Made by a program: the position numbers and the translations under genes. DNA of 64,000 nt from Micromonospora sp. RHAY321 (GTDB lineage Bacteria > Actinomycetota > Actinomycetes > Mycobacteriales > Micromonosporaceae): the NCBI RefSeq assembly GCF_023896955.1, contig NZ_JAMHIW010000008.1:186001-250000 (forward strand), given 5' to 3'. Under the pieces are notes generated by a model. It did not search any database and was not told the DNA's origin. It saw only the letters and a program-made list of their open reading frames with translations. Every line of letters starts with the position of its first letter. Position 1 is the first letter of the stretch. This document shows positions 28,193 through 36,175 of this stretch, piece by piece.

Positions 28193-29059
28193 ATGGAACT
28201 CTTCCAGTACCCCTATATGCAGCGTGCCCTGATCGGCGCGCTGGTGATCGGCCTGGCCGCGCCGGCGCTCGGCATCTACCTGGTGCAGCGCCGGCTGGCG
28301 TTGATCGGCGACGGCGTCGGGCACGTGGCGTTGACCGGCGTCGGCGCCGGCCTGCTGCTCAACCGCTCACCGGTGCTGGTGGCCGTCATCGTCGCCACCC
28401 TCGGCGCGATCGCCATCGAGCTGGTCCGCGCCCGCGGGCGTACCTCCGGCGACCTGGCTCTGGCTCTGCTCTTCTACGGCGGAATCGCCGGCGGCGTGCT
28501 GCTGGTCGGCCTCTCCGACGCGACCAGCACCAATCTCAACGCCTACCTGTTCGGGTCGCTGACCACCATCCAGGTCTCCGACCTGATCACCATCGCGGTG
28601 CTCGGCGCGGCCATCCTGTTCACCATGGTCGCGCTGCGGCCGGCGCTCTTCGCGGTCTCCCACGACGAGGAGTACGCGCGGGTCTCCGGCCTGCCGGTAC
28701 GCACGCTGAACCTGCTGATCGCGGTCACCACGGCGGTCACCGTGACCATCGCCATGCGGGCCGTCGGGGTGCTGCTGATCAGCGCGCTGATGGTGGTGCC
28801 GGTGGCCACCGCCCAGCAGGTCACCCGGGGCTTCCGGAGCACCATGACCGCCGCGATGGCGCTCGGGTTCTTCGCCGCGGGCGCCGGCGTCTGGGTCGCG
28901 GCCACGGCGGACACCCCGCCCGGTGCCTCGGTGGTGCTGGTGGCGATCGCCTCGTTCCTGGTGGTGGCCGTTGCCGGCGGGGTCTGGCGGGCGTTGCGCC
29001 GCCGGGCGACCCCGACCGCCGCGCTGGCGCCGGAACCGCACGAGGTCGTGCTGCACTGA
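28193..29059 (+). CDS. znuB: Zinc ABC transporter permease (ZnuB-like)
   Basis: Membrane subunit of the metal importer, 288 residues with eight or nine helices. ABC-3 family motifs are MELFQYPYMQRALIGALVIGLAAPALGIYLVQRRLALIGDG at the N-terminus, NAYLFGSLTTI, and the EAA-like MRAVGVLLISALMVVPVATAQQV. The ATG at 28193 gives the family-typical MELF start; a GTG 15 bases earlier overlapping znuC is possible. Together with the preceding two genes it makes a complete ZnuABC importer. Confidence 0.94.
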   Translation: MELFQYPYMQRALIGALVIGLAAPALGIYLVQRRLALIGDGVGHVALTGVGAGLLLNRSPVLVAVIVATLGAIAIELVRARGRTSGDLALALLFYGGIAGGVLLVGLSDATSTNLNAYLFGSLTTIQVSDLITIAVLGAAILFTMVALRPALFAVSHDEEYARVSGLPVRTLNLLIAVTTAVTVTIAMRAVGVLLISALMVVPVATAQQVTRGFRSTMTAAMALGFFAAGAGVWVAATADTPPGASVVLVAIASFLVVAVAGGVWRALRRRATPTAALAPEPHEVVLH

Positions 29060-29102
29060 GCCGGATCAGCGGGATGTCGGCGGTATTGGTTACCGTTGCA
29101 GG

Positions 29103-29402
29103 GTGACCAGCGCAACGGGCTATGACGGGTTCGATGGGGCCAGCGAGTTGCTCCGCGCCCTGTCGGCGCCGATCCGGCTGGCCATCGTCAGTGAGCTAGC
29201 CCACGGCGAGCGGTGCGTGCACGAACTGGTGGAGAAGCTGGGCGCCGCCCAACCGCTCGTTTCCCAACACCTGCGCGTGCTGCGCGGCGCGGGCGTGGTG
29301 CGGGGTTCACGCCGGGGGCGTGAGATCGCGTACAGCCTGGTCGACGAGCACGTGGCGCACATCGTGGCGGACGCGGTCAGCCATGCCGGGGAGGGATCAT
29401 GA
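29103..29402 (+). CDS. ArsR/SmtB-family zinc sensor
   Basis: 99-residue winged-helix metalloregulator. The helix-turn-helix is GAAQPLVSQHLRVLRGAGVV. At the C-terminal helix the sequence reads D81-x-H83-x10-H94-x2-E97 (VDEHVAHIVADAVSHAGE), exactly the alpha-5 zinc site of SmtB/CzrA-type sensors; Cys38 and His40 in ERCVHEL could form the alpha-3N site. Such proteins leave DNA when zinc binds. Its end overlaps the zur start by ATGA, so the two opposite-acting zinc sensors are coupled, like smtB-furB of M. tuberculosis. GTG at 29103 is the only sensible start. Confidence 0.92.
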   Translation: MTSATGYDGFDGASELLRALSAPIRLAIVSELAHGERCVHELVEKLGAAQPLVSQHLRVLRGAGVVRGSRRGREIAYSLVDEHVAHIVADAVSHAGEGS

Positions 29403-29797
29403 GCGAGAGTGGCACCGCGGTGCGCAACACCCGGCAGCGTTCGGCGGTGAGCGCCCTGCTGGCCGAGATGGAGGGCTTCCACAGCGCCCAGGATCTGCAC
29501 GCGATGCTCCGGCAGCGCGGCGAGCGGGTCGGCCTGACGACGGTCTACCGCACCCTGCAGGGGCTGGCCGACGCGGGTGAGATCGACGTGATGCGCCCAC
29601 CGGGCGGCGAGCACCTCTACCGCCGGTGCAGCGAGGGGCACCACCACCACCTGGTCTGCCGGGCCTGCGGGAGCACGGTCGAGGTGGCCGGCCCGGCGGT
29701 GGAGAGCTGGGCCGACCGGGTCGCGGCACAACACGGCTACGCCGACGTCAGCCACACCCTGGAGATCTTCGGCACCTGCCCGGCCTGCGCCCGCTGA
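29399..29797 (+). CDS. zur: Zinc uptake regulator Zur (Fur family)
   Basis: 132-residue Fur-family repressor that binds DNA when zinc is bound. The winged helix has AVSALLAEMEGFHSAQDLHAML and RVGLTTVYRTLQGLADAGE. The dimerisation domain carries the structural zinc site CxxC pairs Cys87/Cys90 (VCRACG) and Cys127/Cys130 (CPAC), and a histidine cluster at 81-84 for the sensory site. It starts within the stop of the ArsR gene. Likely targets are the box upstream of znuA and other zinc genes outside the window. Confidence 0.94.
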   Translation: MSESGTAVRNTRQRSAVSALLAEMEGFHSAQDLHAMLRQRGERVGLTTVYRTLQGLADAGEIDVMRPPGGEHLYRRCSEGHHHHLVCRACGSTVEVAGPAVESWADRVAAQHGYADVSHTLEIFGTCPACAR

Positions 29798-29902
29798 CCG
29801 ACGCCTCGGGCGCCCTCCACACCCCCTCCTTCAGCTCGGCCACCTCCGCGTCGGCTGATTCGACGAGTGCCGTGCCGGGCCGTTCGTGGCACGCTGTCCC
29901 GC

Positions 29903-30523
29903 GTGAAGATCTACGCCGATCGCTTTCCGGCCGCCGTCCGCCAGTTGCTCACCGACCTGCTCGTCGTCGCCTGGGTGTACGTCGCGATCCGCGGCGCGCT
30001 GTGGCTGCACGACCTGGTGCAGAAGCTCGCCGTACCGGGGCAGAAGCTGGAGGGTGCCGGCAGCGGGCTCGCCGACAACCTGGGCGACGCCGGCAGCAAG
30101 GTCGGTCGTGTGCCGCTGGTCGGCGACGAGCTGACCGCGCCCTTCCAGCGGGCCGCCGACGCCGCCCGGTCGCTCGCCGACGCGGGCCGTGACCAGCAGC
30201 AACTGGTCGACCAGCTCGCCCTCGCCCTCGCCATCGCGGTGCTGATCTTCCCGCTCGGTCTGGTGCTGTTCGGTTGGCTGCCACTGCGGGTCCGTTGGAT
30301 GCGCCGGGCCTCCTCGGCCGCGAAGCTGGCCGCCGGGCCGGCCGGCCGGGACCTGCTCGCCCTGCGCGCGTTGGCCACCCAGCCGCTGGGCCGGTTGACC
30401 CGGATCGCACCCGACGTGGCGGAGGCGTGGCGGCGCGGCGACGACGACACGGTTGACGCGCTCGCCGCACTCGAACTGCGTCAGCTCGGCCTGCGTGCCA
30501 GGAACCGCCAGGTGGACCGTTAA
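29903..30523 (+). CDS. Membrane-anchored conserved hypothetical protein
   Basis: 206 residues with two hydrophobic segments (LLTDLLVVAWVYVAIRGALWL, residues ~12-32, and LALALAIAVLIFPLGLVLFGWLPL, ~104-127). The loop between them contains an amphipathic helix-rich region (KLEGAGSGLADNLGDAGSKVG...AADAARSLADAG) that probably lies outside. The basic C-terminal ~75 residues would be cytoplasmic. No family function is recognised. The GTG at 29903 is the first start after zur; a small membrane gene follows 10 bases after its stop. Confidence 0.75.
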   Translation: MKIYADRFPAAVRQLLTDLLVVAWVYVAIRGALWLHDLVQKLAVPGQKLEGAGSGLADNLGDAGSKVGRVPLVGDELTAPFQRAADAARSLADAGRDQQQLVDQLALALAIAVLIFPLGLVLFGWLPLRVRWMRRASSAAKLAAGPAGRDLLALRALATQPLGRLTRIAPDVAEAWRRGDDDTVDALAALELRQLGLRARNRQVDR

Positions 30524-30533
30524 GGTCGTCGGC

Positions 30534-30701
30534 GTGTTCTACTTCCTGATCGTCATCGCCGTCCTGCTGCTCGGCTACGCCGCGGTCCTGGTCTCCTTCG
30601 TCCGCCGGGGCAGGAAGATCCCACCGGCGGCGTACCTGGCCCTGGCGGGGCTCAACGGCCTGATCCTGGCGGCGGTGCTGGCCTGGGCGGTCGCCCGCTG
30701 A
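30534..30701 (+). CDS. Tiny two-helix membrane protein (55 residues)
   Basis: Starts at a GTG with AAGG ten bases upstream, and consists of one hydrophobic helix (VFYFLIVIAVLLLGYAAVLVSF), a basic turn (VRRGRKIP) and a second helix. The short distance to the preceding membrane gene suggests they are translated from one message. Function unknown; the compact Arg-rich loop between helices is the only distinctive feature. Confidence 0.65.
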   Translation: MFYFLIVIAVLLLGYAAVLVSFVRRGRKIPPAAYLALAGLNGLILAAVLAWAVAR

Positions 30702-30734
30702 CCGTCCGGCGGGGTGCACGCCGGGCGGCACCGG

Positions 30735-32741
30735 TCACGGCTTCGGCGGGATGCGGCGTCGCACATCCTCGGCGGTGGACGGGCCGGGCGACCAGCTGGC
30801 CACCCAGGGCAGCTCGTCGGACGGGGTGATGACGCCGTCCTCCAGGCCGGCGTAGCGACCGGCGAGGATCCGTTTCGCCGCGGCCGTGTCGACCGAGTCG
30901 GTGTTGTCCCAGAGGGCACCGAACAGCGCATCCACCCGCACCCGGGCCTGCCGGCAGAAGAGGTCGGCGAGTTCGACGTTCTCCGGTCGGCTGTCCCGTT
31001 CGGCGAAGGCCCGGACGCAGACCGCCGACATCGCGAACAGCTCGGCGCCGATGTCCACCACCCGGCCGAGGAACGCCTGCTTGCGCTCCATCTTTCCCTG
31101 CCAGCGGGACATCGCGTAGAACGTCGACCGCGCCAGCTTGCGCGATGACCGCTCCACCTGCCGCAGGTGCGCGGCCAGCGGCCCGAACTCGGCGTACGCC
31201 GAGGGACTCTGCCCCTTGCCGACGGCGAGGGTGGGCAGCCACCTCGCGTAGAAGGCGCCGGCCCGGGCACCAGCGCGGGCCTTGCGGCCGAGCCCCGCCT
31301 CCGGGTCGATGATGTCGCCGGCCACCGACAGGTGGGCGTCGACCGCCTCCCGGGCGATCAACAGGTGCATGATCTCGGTGGAGCCCTCGAAGATCCGGTT
31401 GATCCGCAGGTCGCGCAGCATCTGCTCGACGGCGGCCGGGCGTTCGCCGCGGGCGGCCAGCGAGTCGGCCGTCTCGTAACCGCGCCCACCCCGGATCTGG
31501 ATCAGCTCGTCGGCGATCTTCCAGGCCATCTCGCTGGCGTACAGCTTGACCAGCGCCGCCTCGATCCGGATGTCGTTGCGGTCGTCGTCGGCGAGCAGGC
31601 AGCACAGGTCGAGCATGGTCTCCATGCCGTACGTCGTCGCCGCGATGAAGGAGAGCTTCTGGGCGACGGCCTCGTGCTCGCCGACCGGTCGGCCCCACTG
31701 GACCCGGTCGACGGACCACTCGCGGGCCACGTTCAGCGCCCACTTGCCGGCGCCCACGCACATCGCCGGCAGTGAGAGCCGGCCGGTGTTGAGGGTGGTC
31801 AGGGCGATCTTCAGCCCCTTGCCCTCGCCGCCGATGACGTTCTCGGCCGGCACGAACACGTCGTGGAACCGGGTGAGGCTGTTCTCCAGGCCGCGCAGGC
31901 CGACGAACTCGTTGCGCTGCTCCACGGTGATGCCGGCGCTGTCACCGTCCACCACGAACGCCGTGATGCCGCCGCGCCGACCCTCGGCGGCCGGCACCCG
32001 GGCCATCACCACCAGCAGGGTGGCCACGATGCCGTTGGTGGCCCAGAGCTTCACCCCGTTGAGGCGGTAGCCGGTGCCGTCGCCGGTCGGCTCGGCGGTG
32101 GTGGCCAGCCGGGCCGGGTCGGAGCCGACATCCGGCTCCGTGAGCAGGAACGCCGAGACCTCGCCGGCGGCGAGCCTGGGCAGGAACCGTTGCTTCTGCT
32201 CGGCGGTGCCGAACATCTTCAGCGGCTGCGGCACCCCGATCGACTGGTGGGCCGAGAGCAGCGCGCCGATCGCCGGGCTGACCGAGCCGGCCAGCATCAG
32301 CGCCCGGCAGTAGTGCAGGTTGCTCAGCCCGAGGCCGCCGTACTTCCGGTCGATCTTCATGCCGAACGCGCCGAGGTCGGCCAGCCCGTGGAACACCGCG
32401 TCCGGAATGGACCCGGCCCGCTCGATGGCCTGGCCGTCCACCTCGGACGTCAGGAAGGCGCGGAACCGGCCGAGGAAGTCCTCGGCGCGGGCCACGTCGG
32501 CCGGGTCGGAGCGGGGCCACGGATCGATCAGGTCGAGCCGGAACCGGCCGAGGAACAACTCCTTGCCGAAGCTGGGCCGGTCCCAGGCGGACTCCCGGGC
32601 GGCCTCGGCGACCTGCCGGGCCTCCTTCTCGGAGACCTGCCCGGCCTCGGCCGACAACGGGGCCGCGGCGCCCGCGGTGCTGGGGGTGGTGCCGGAGTCG
32701 GGGCCGTCCGGTGCAGGTCGGTTGTTCTGCGTCGTGGTCAC
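30735..32741 (-). CDS. Acyl-CoA dehydrogenase, long form
   Basis: FAD enzyme of fatty-acid beta-oxidation or a related pathway, 668 residues, longer than the ~380-residue classic form. Standard domains occupy about residues 80-465: LTEPDVGSDPARL and KLWATNGIVATLLVV (FAD/substrate middle strand), RGLENSLTRFHDVFVPAENVIG, and QIRGGRGYETADSL with LRINRIFEGSTEIMHLL. The catalytic base would lie in the latter region. A ~200-residue helical C-terminal extension follows, as in bacterial FadE-like and very-long-chain types. The GTG at 32741 has GAGGGGGC upstream. A strong palindrome lies 54 bases before it. Confidence 0.9.
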   Translation of the reverse strand: MTTTQNNRPAPDGPDSGTTPSTAGAAAPLSAEAGQVSEKEARQVAEAARESAWDRPSFGKELFLGRFRLDLIDPWPRSDPADVARAEDFLGRFRAFLTSEVDGQAIERAGSIPDAVFHGLADLGAFGMKIDRKYGGLGLSNLHYCRALMLAGSVSPAIGALLSAHQSIGVPQPLKMFGTAEQKQRFLPRLAAGEVSAFLLTEPDVGSDPARLATTAEPTGDGTGYRLNGVKLWATNGIVATLLVVMARVPAAEGRRGGITAFVVDGDSAGITVEQRNEFVGLRGLENSLTRFHDVFVPAENVIGGEGKGLKIALTTLNTGRLSLPAMCVGAGKWALNVAREWSVDRVQWGRPVGEHEAVAQKLSFIAATTYGMETMLDLCCLLADDDRNDIRIEAALVKLYASEMAWKIADELIQIRGGRGYETADSLAARGERPAAVEQMLRDLRINRIFEGSTEIMHLLIAREAVDAHLSVAGDIIDPEAGLGRKARAGARAGAFYARWLPTLAVGKGQSPSAYAEFGPLAAHLRQVERSSRKLARSTFYAMSRWQGKMERKQAFLGRVVDIGAELFAMSAVCVRAFAERDSRPENVELADLFCRQARVRVDALFGALWDNTDSVDTAAAKRILAGRYAGLEDGVITPSDELPWVASWSPGPSTAEDVRRRIPPKP

Positions 32742-32794
32742 GGCTGCCCCCTCGAAGATCGGTGCGGCTGCGTCGACGTGCGCGACTACCGTCA

Positions 32795-32825
32795 CGCTAC
32801 CCCCGGGTGTTACCCAGGGGTAGCG
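32795..32825. promoter_or_regulatory. 31-bp near-perfect palindrome between DUF6328 and acyl-CoA dehydrogenase genes
   Basis: The arms CGCTACCCC-C-GGGT and ACCC-A-GGGGTAGCG pair at 13 of 14 positions around a three-base centre. It lies 36 bases after the stop of the upstream gene and 54 bases before the acyl-CoA dehydrogenase start, so it could be a terminator, an operator, or both. No T-run follows on either strand. Confidence 0.55.
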
Positions 32826-32860
32826 GTCCGTGAAGATCGAGTTCCATCGCTCTGGCGGTG

Positions 32861-33361
32861 TCAGCTGCCGAGGGTCCGTGGGTCGTCGTCCTCGTCGTCG
32901 ATGTCGTCCTCACCCCAGTTGCGCCGGGCGAACGGCAGGAGGACCCAGAAGCCGAGGAACCAGAGCCCGGTCAGCCCGCTCAGCACGAACGCGATCGGCC
33001 GGTCCAGCACGAAGTCGGTGATCAGCAGCACCGCGCTGACCATCGAGATGAGCATGAAGGCGAGCCCGCCGCTGGCCATCCGGTGCGCGAACCGGACCAG
33101 CTCCGGCTTGCGCCCCTGCCGGAACAGCGCCCGGTGGAACGCCACCGGCGAGATGATCAACGCGGTGGCGGCGGCCGCGGCGAGCAGGGCGACGATGTAG
33201 ACGTCCCGCTGGAACTCGGTGGTCTCGCCGAACCCGTTGCTGAACGGCAGCGTGAGCAGGAAGGCGAAGAGGATCTGTACGCCGGTCTGGGCGACCCGCA
33301 ACTCCTGCAACAGGTCGGCGAAGTTGCGCTGCCAACGCTGCTTCTCGGTCTCCTTCGACAC
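32861..33361 (-). CDS. DUF6328-type membrane protein
   Basis: 166 residues with four hydrophobic segments. The N-terminal ELRVAQTGVQILFAFLLTLPFSNGF is characteristic of a conserved actinobacterial family (DUF6328 by recollection) and is followed by FQRDVYIVALLAAAAATALIISPVAFHR. The C-terminus is strongly acidic (GEDDIDDEDDDP). Its function is not known. The ATG at 33361 has GGAGGTAGCG close upstream. It stands between two hairpins, at 33385-33410 and 32795-32825, suggesting a single-gene transcript. Confidence 0.82.
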   Translation of the reverse strand: MSKETEKQRWQRNFADLLQELRVAQTGVQILFAFLLTLPFSNGFGETTEFQRDVYIVALLAAAAATALIISPVAFHRALFRQGRKPELVRFAHRMASGGLAFMLISMVSAVLLITDFVLDRPIAFVLSGLTGLWFLGFWVLLPFARRNWGEDDIDDEDDDPRTLGS

Positions 33362-33384
33362 GCGCTACCTCCGGTCAGACGGTA

Positions 33385-33410
33385 CTGCCGGCGGTCCTGG
33401 CCGCCGGCAG
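33385..33410 (-). terminator. Hairpin terminator after the AAC(3)/SIS gene pair
   Basis: CTGCCGGCGG (33385-33394) and CCGCCGGCAG (33401-33410) form a perfect ten-base stem with a six-base loop, about 66 bases past the SIS gene stop and before the DUF6328 gene. Confidence 0.6.
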
Positions 33411-33476
33411 CAACGCCAATGCCCCACCCGGCCGAGCGCGAAACAGGTTCACGACACCGGCCGGCCGAGCGGTGAC

Positions 33477-34226
33477 TCAGGAGCCACGCCGGATGCGGCC
33501 CGCGTACCGGGCCTCCAGCGCCGCGTTGTGCTCGTCGCCGTCCGGGATGTTCGCCGACAGGTAGACCGGGGGCCGCTCCCCCGCCGCCAGCAACCGGGCC
33601 ACCACCTCCACGGTGACCTGCTGCGCCAACAGCGCCGCGGTGATCGAGGAGACCGCGCCGACGGCGCCACCACCGGGCAACGGCAGCGTCGCGTCGCCGT
33701 ACGGCGCACCGTTGTCGAGCACCACGTCGGCGAGGTCGGCCAGCTTGTGCCCCGAGGGGTGCCGGGAGGTCATCCGGCCGGAGTGCTGTGCGGAGGTGAT
33801 CGCGACCAGCCCGTGGCCATGCTGCTTGACCAGCGTGGCGAACTCCACCATCGCTCCGTTGACCCCGGAGTTCGAGGCGAGCACGAAGACGTCGGAGGGC
33901 CGGACCGGGGCCAGCTCGTAGAGCCGGTGCGCCACCGCCGGATCCCGTTCCAGCAGCGGGCCGAGCCGGTCGGCCGGCTCCCCGCCGAGCAGCACCAGGT
34001 CACGCAGGGCGATCCGGTTGGTCGGCACGAGGCCACCCGCCCTGCCGGCGATCTCCATGGCGAGGGCCTCCGAGTGCCCGGTGCCGAAGGCGTGCACCAC
34101 CCCGTCGGCACGGACGGCGTCGGCGATCAGGTCGGCGGCCCGCCCCACCGCCTCCCGCTGGCTGGCGGCCACCCGGCCGATCGTCTCGGTCACCACGGCC
34201 AGGTAGTCCTCGGCGCTCACCGTCAT
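33477..34226 (-). CDS. SIS-domain putative phosphosugar isomerase
   Basis: 249 residues with a single SIS (sugar isomerase) domain: VVHAFGTGHSEALAMEIAGRAGGLVP, VFVLASNSGVNGAMVEFATLVKQHGHGLVAITS and KLADLADVVLDNGAPYGDATLPL. It matches the bacterial family annotated as sugar isomerase domain proteins, which bind amino-sugar phosphates; the reaction is not established. The ATG overlaps the stop of the acetyltransferase gene, so the two are made together. A role acting on the same amino-sugar as its partner is a reasonable but unproved inference. Confidence 0.87.
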   Translation of the reverse strand: MTVSAEDYLAVVTETIGRVAASQREAVGRAADLIADAVRADGVVHAFGTGHSEALAMEIAGRAGGLVPTNRIALRDLVLLGGEPADRLGPLLERDPAVAHRLYELAPVRPSDVFVLASNSGVNGAMVEFATLVKQHGHGLVAITSAQHSGRMTSRHPSGHKLADLADVVLDNGAPYGDATLPLPGGGAVGAVSSITAALLAQQVTVEVVARLLAAGERPPVYLSANIPDGDEHNAALEARYAGRIRRGS

Positions 34227-35029
34227 GCGTCCTCCGTTGTCCGGTTGCGGGCCAGCCATTGCACCGCGAAGTCGACCGCCGCCCGCTGGCGCATCAACCT
34301 GCCGGTCGCGACGCCGACCGGTCCGGCACGGACCGCACCGGTGGCGTCCAGGTCCCGGCCCAACGCGACGAAGTCGGTCGCGTCGAGCCGTACGTCCTGC
34401 CACCACACCCAGTCGCGGCCACCGTCGGCGGTGCGCACCGCCGCCCCGACCCGCTCCCGGGGCGGGCCCGGCCGGCGGTACTCGGCCAGGTGCAGTGAGG
34501 TGTTCACCCCGTGGTCCACGCCGAGGAGCAGCACGTCGGCGTCCCGCTCGTAGAGCCGTGCCAGCGGAGAGCCCTCACCGAGCATGTCGGCCCTGGCGTG
34601 CCCACCCACCACCTGCTCGGCGGCCGGCCCGAGCGCGGCGAACGACACCTGTGGATGCGAGCTGCGCAGCGCGCCGGGCCAGCAGCGGATCGTCTCGGCG
34701 AACACCCCCATGCACCGGCTCGGCGTGACCGCCGGGTCGAAACCGGGCATCTCCGCGCGGATCAGCGGCCACCAGTCCACCGGCACCGGCGGGTTGCGCC
34801 ACTCGGCGGGGTCGCTGTTGTCCGGCGTGTGGGTGGGCACCACGATCGTGCCGTCCGGGCCGAGGACGTCGCGCAGGGCGAGCGCCACCGCCTGCGGCCC
34901 GCCGCACACGTAGCCCAGCGAGCGCAGCCCGGCGTGCACCAGCAGCGTCGCCCCTGGGCGTACGCCCAGCAGCCGAAGCTGCGCGGCGAGCGTCCGTCGG
35001 GTGCCCGGCGCGCTGGCGTCCGTCGTCAC
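34223..35029 (-). CDS. AAC(3)-family aminoglycoside N-acetyltransferase homologue
   Basis: 268 residues, the size of AAC(3) enzymes that transfer acetyl from acetyl-CoA to an amino group of aminoglycosides. Family motifs: LLVHAGLRSLGYVCGGPQAVALALRDVLGPDGTIVVPTHT, WPGALRSSHPQVSFAALGP, and LLLGVDHGVNTSLHLAEYR with the conserved His. Chromosomal members in actinomycetes can have other amino-sugar or BacA-type substrates, so resistance cannot be assumed. It overlaps the SIS gene by ATGA. No aminoglycoside biosynthesis genes are nearby. Confidence 0.87.
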   Translation of the reverse strand: MTTDASAPGTRRTLAAQLRLLGVRPGATLLVHAGLRSLGYVCGGPQAVALALRDVLGPDGTIVVPTHTPDNSDPAEWRNPPVPVDWWPLIRAEMPGFDPAVTPSRCMGVFAETIRCWPGALRSSHPQVSFAALGPAAEQVVGGHARADMLGEGSPLARLYERDADVLLLGVDHGVNTSLHLAEYRRPGPPRERVGAAVRTADGGRDWVWWQDVRLDATDFVALGRDLDATGAVRAGPVGVATGRLMRQRAAVDFAVQWLARNRTTEDA

Positions 35030-35057
35030 GGTGGTCCTCCTCGTTGCGTGGCGCGGC

Positions 35058-35888
35058 TCAGGCCGAGCCGGCGACCCGGGCCAGGATCGCCTCGGCCAGC
35101 GGGCCGGGCGCCGCGTCCGGAATCCAGTGACTCACCCCGGGCAGCTGGATGAAGCGGTAATCGCCGGTGACGTTCTCGGCGCACGCCTCGGCGGCGGTCC
35201 GGCCGATGGCGATGTCGCGGTCACTCCACACGTACGTCGTCGGCACCGCGACCGGGCCGACGCCGGCCAGGTCGGCGCGGGACATCGCCCGGTACCAGTT
35301 CAGGGCGGCGGTGAGCGCCCCCGGCTCGCGCATCGGGTCGGCGTAGCGGTCCACCCGGGTCGCGTCACCCACCCCGCCGAGGAGCTTGCGCAGCGCGGTC
35401 GCGTTCCACGCCAGCAGCATCTTCTCGGCCTTCTCCTCCTTGCGGAACAGCGCGATGTACGACGAGCGGGCCTTCTGCTGCCCGTCGTTGGCGAGCGCGT
35501 GCGCCATGGCCGCCGGATGGGGTACGGACACCGCGGTCAGCGTGCGGACCCGCTCGGGGTGCCCGGCAGCCACCGCCCAGGCCACGATGGCGCCCCAGTC
35601 GTGGCCGACCAGGTGGACGGCGCCCAGGCCGAGCGCGTCGAGCACGGCCACCACGTCGGCGACCAGCTCGGGGATCCGGTACTCGGCGACCGCCGCCGGC
35701 CGGGCGCCCGGAGAGTAGCCGCGCTGGTCGAGCGCGTACGTGGCCAGGCCGGCGGTGTGCAGCGTCGGGACGACCTCGTCCCACTCCCCGGAGTGCTGGG
35801 GGAAGCCGTGCAGCAGCAGGACGGGCGCCCCGCCCGACGGACCACCGGTGTGTACCTCGAACGTGAGACCTCGCGCGTCGACCCGCAT
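35058..35888 (-). CDS. Alpha/beta hydrolase (epoxide-hydrolase-like)
   Basis: 276-residue alpha/beta hydrolase. The oxyanion motif HGFP (residues 27-30) and nucleophile elbow VGHDWGA with Asp97 point to the epoxide hydrolase/haloalkane dehalogenase branch rather than serine esterases; the C-terminal LPGVSHWIPDAAPGPLAEAI supplies the catalytic His. The lid domain carries an Lys/Glu-rich stretch (FRKEEKAEKMLLAW). Its ATG lies about 110 bases from the divergent TPP riboswitch. It precedes the AAC(3)-SIS pair by 29 bases and may share a transcript with it. Substrate unknown. Confidence 0.88.
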   Translation of the reverse strand: MRVDARGLTFEVHTGGPSGGAPVLLLHGFPQHSGEWDEVVPTLHTAGLATYALDQRGYSPGARPAAVAEYRIPELVADVVAVLDALGLGAVHLVGHDWGAIVAWAVAAGHPERVRTLTAVSVPHPAAMAHALANDGQQKARSSYIALFRKEEKAEKMLLAWNATALRKLLGGVGDATRVDRYADPMREPGALTAALNWYRAMSRADLAGVGPVAVPTTYVWSDRDIAIGRTAAEACAENVTGDYRFIQLPGVSHWIPDAAPGPLAEAILARVAGSA

Positions 35889-35997
35889 GATCGTCAGACT
35901 ACCCAGCGCAGCGCCGGCTGACCGTACGCCGAGGTGGCGGTCTCCCTGCTGGGCCGGCGACCCTCGTCGGTGCTAGCGTCAGCGAGACAACTTCACA

Positions 35998-36084
<87 letters not shown>

Positions 36085-36100
36085 GGTCGACCTCCAGCCG

Positions 36101-36133
36101 CGCCGCCGTCCGGTGCCAACCGGGCGTGCGGCG
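36101..36133 (+). promoter_or_regulatory. Candidate expression-platform hairpin of the TPP riboswitch
   Basis: CCGGT (36110-36114) pairs with ACCGG (36119-36123), and outer CGCCG (36101-36105) with CGGCG (36129-36133), followed by a pyrimidine-rich run (GTCTTCTCC). It lies between the aptamer and the ykoE ribosome binding site and could act as a terminator controlled by the riboswitch. Confidence 0.4.
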
Positions 36134-36175
36134 TGCGTCTTCTCCTGGTTCGCACTCTGGACTGGGAGCATCCAC

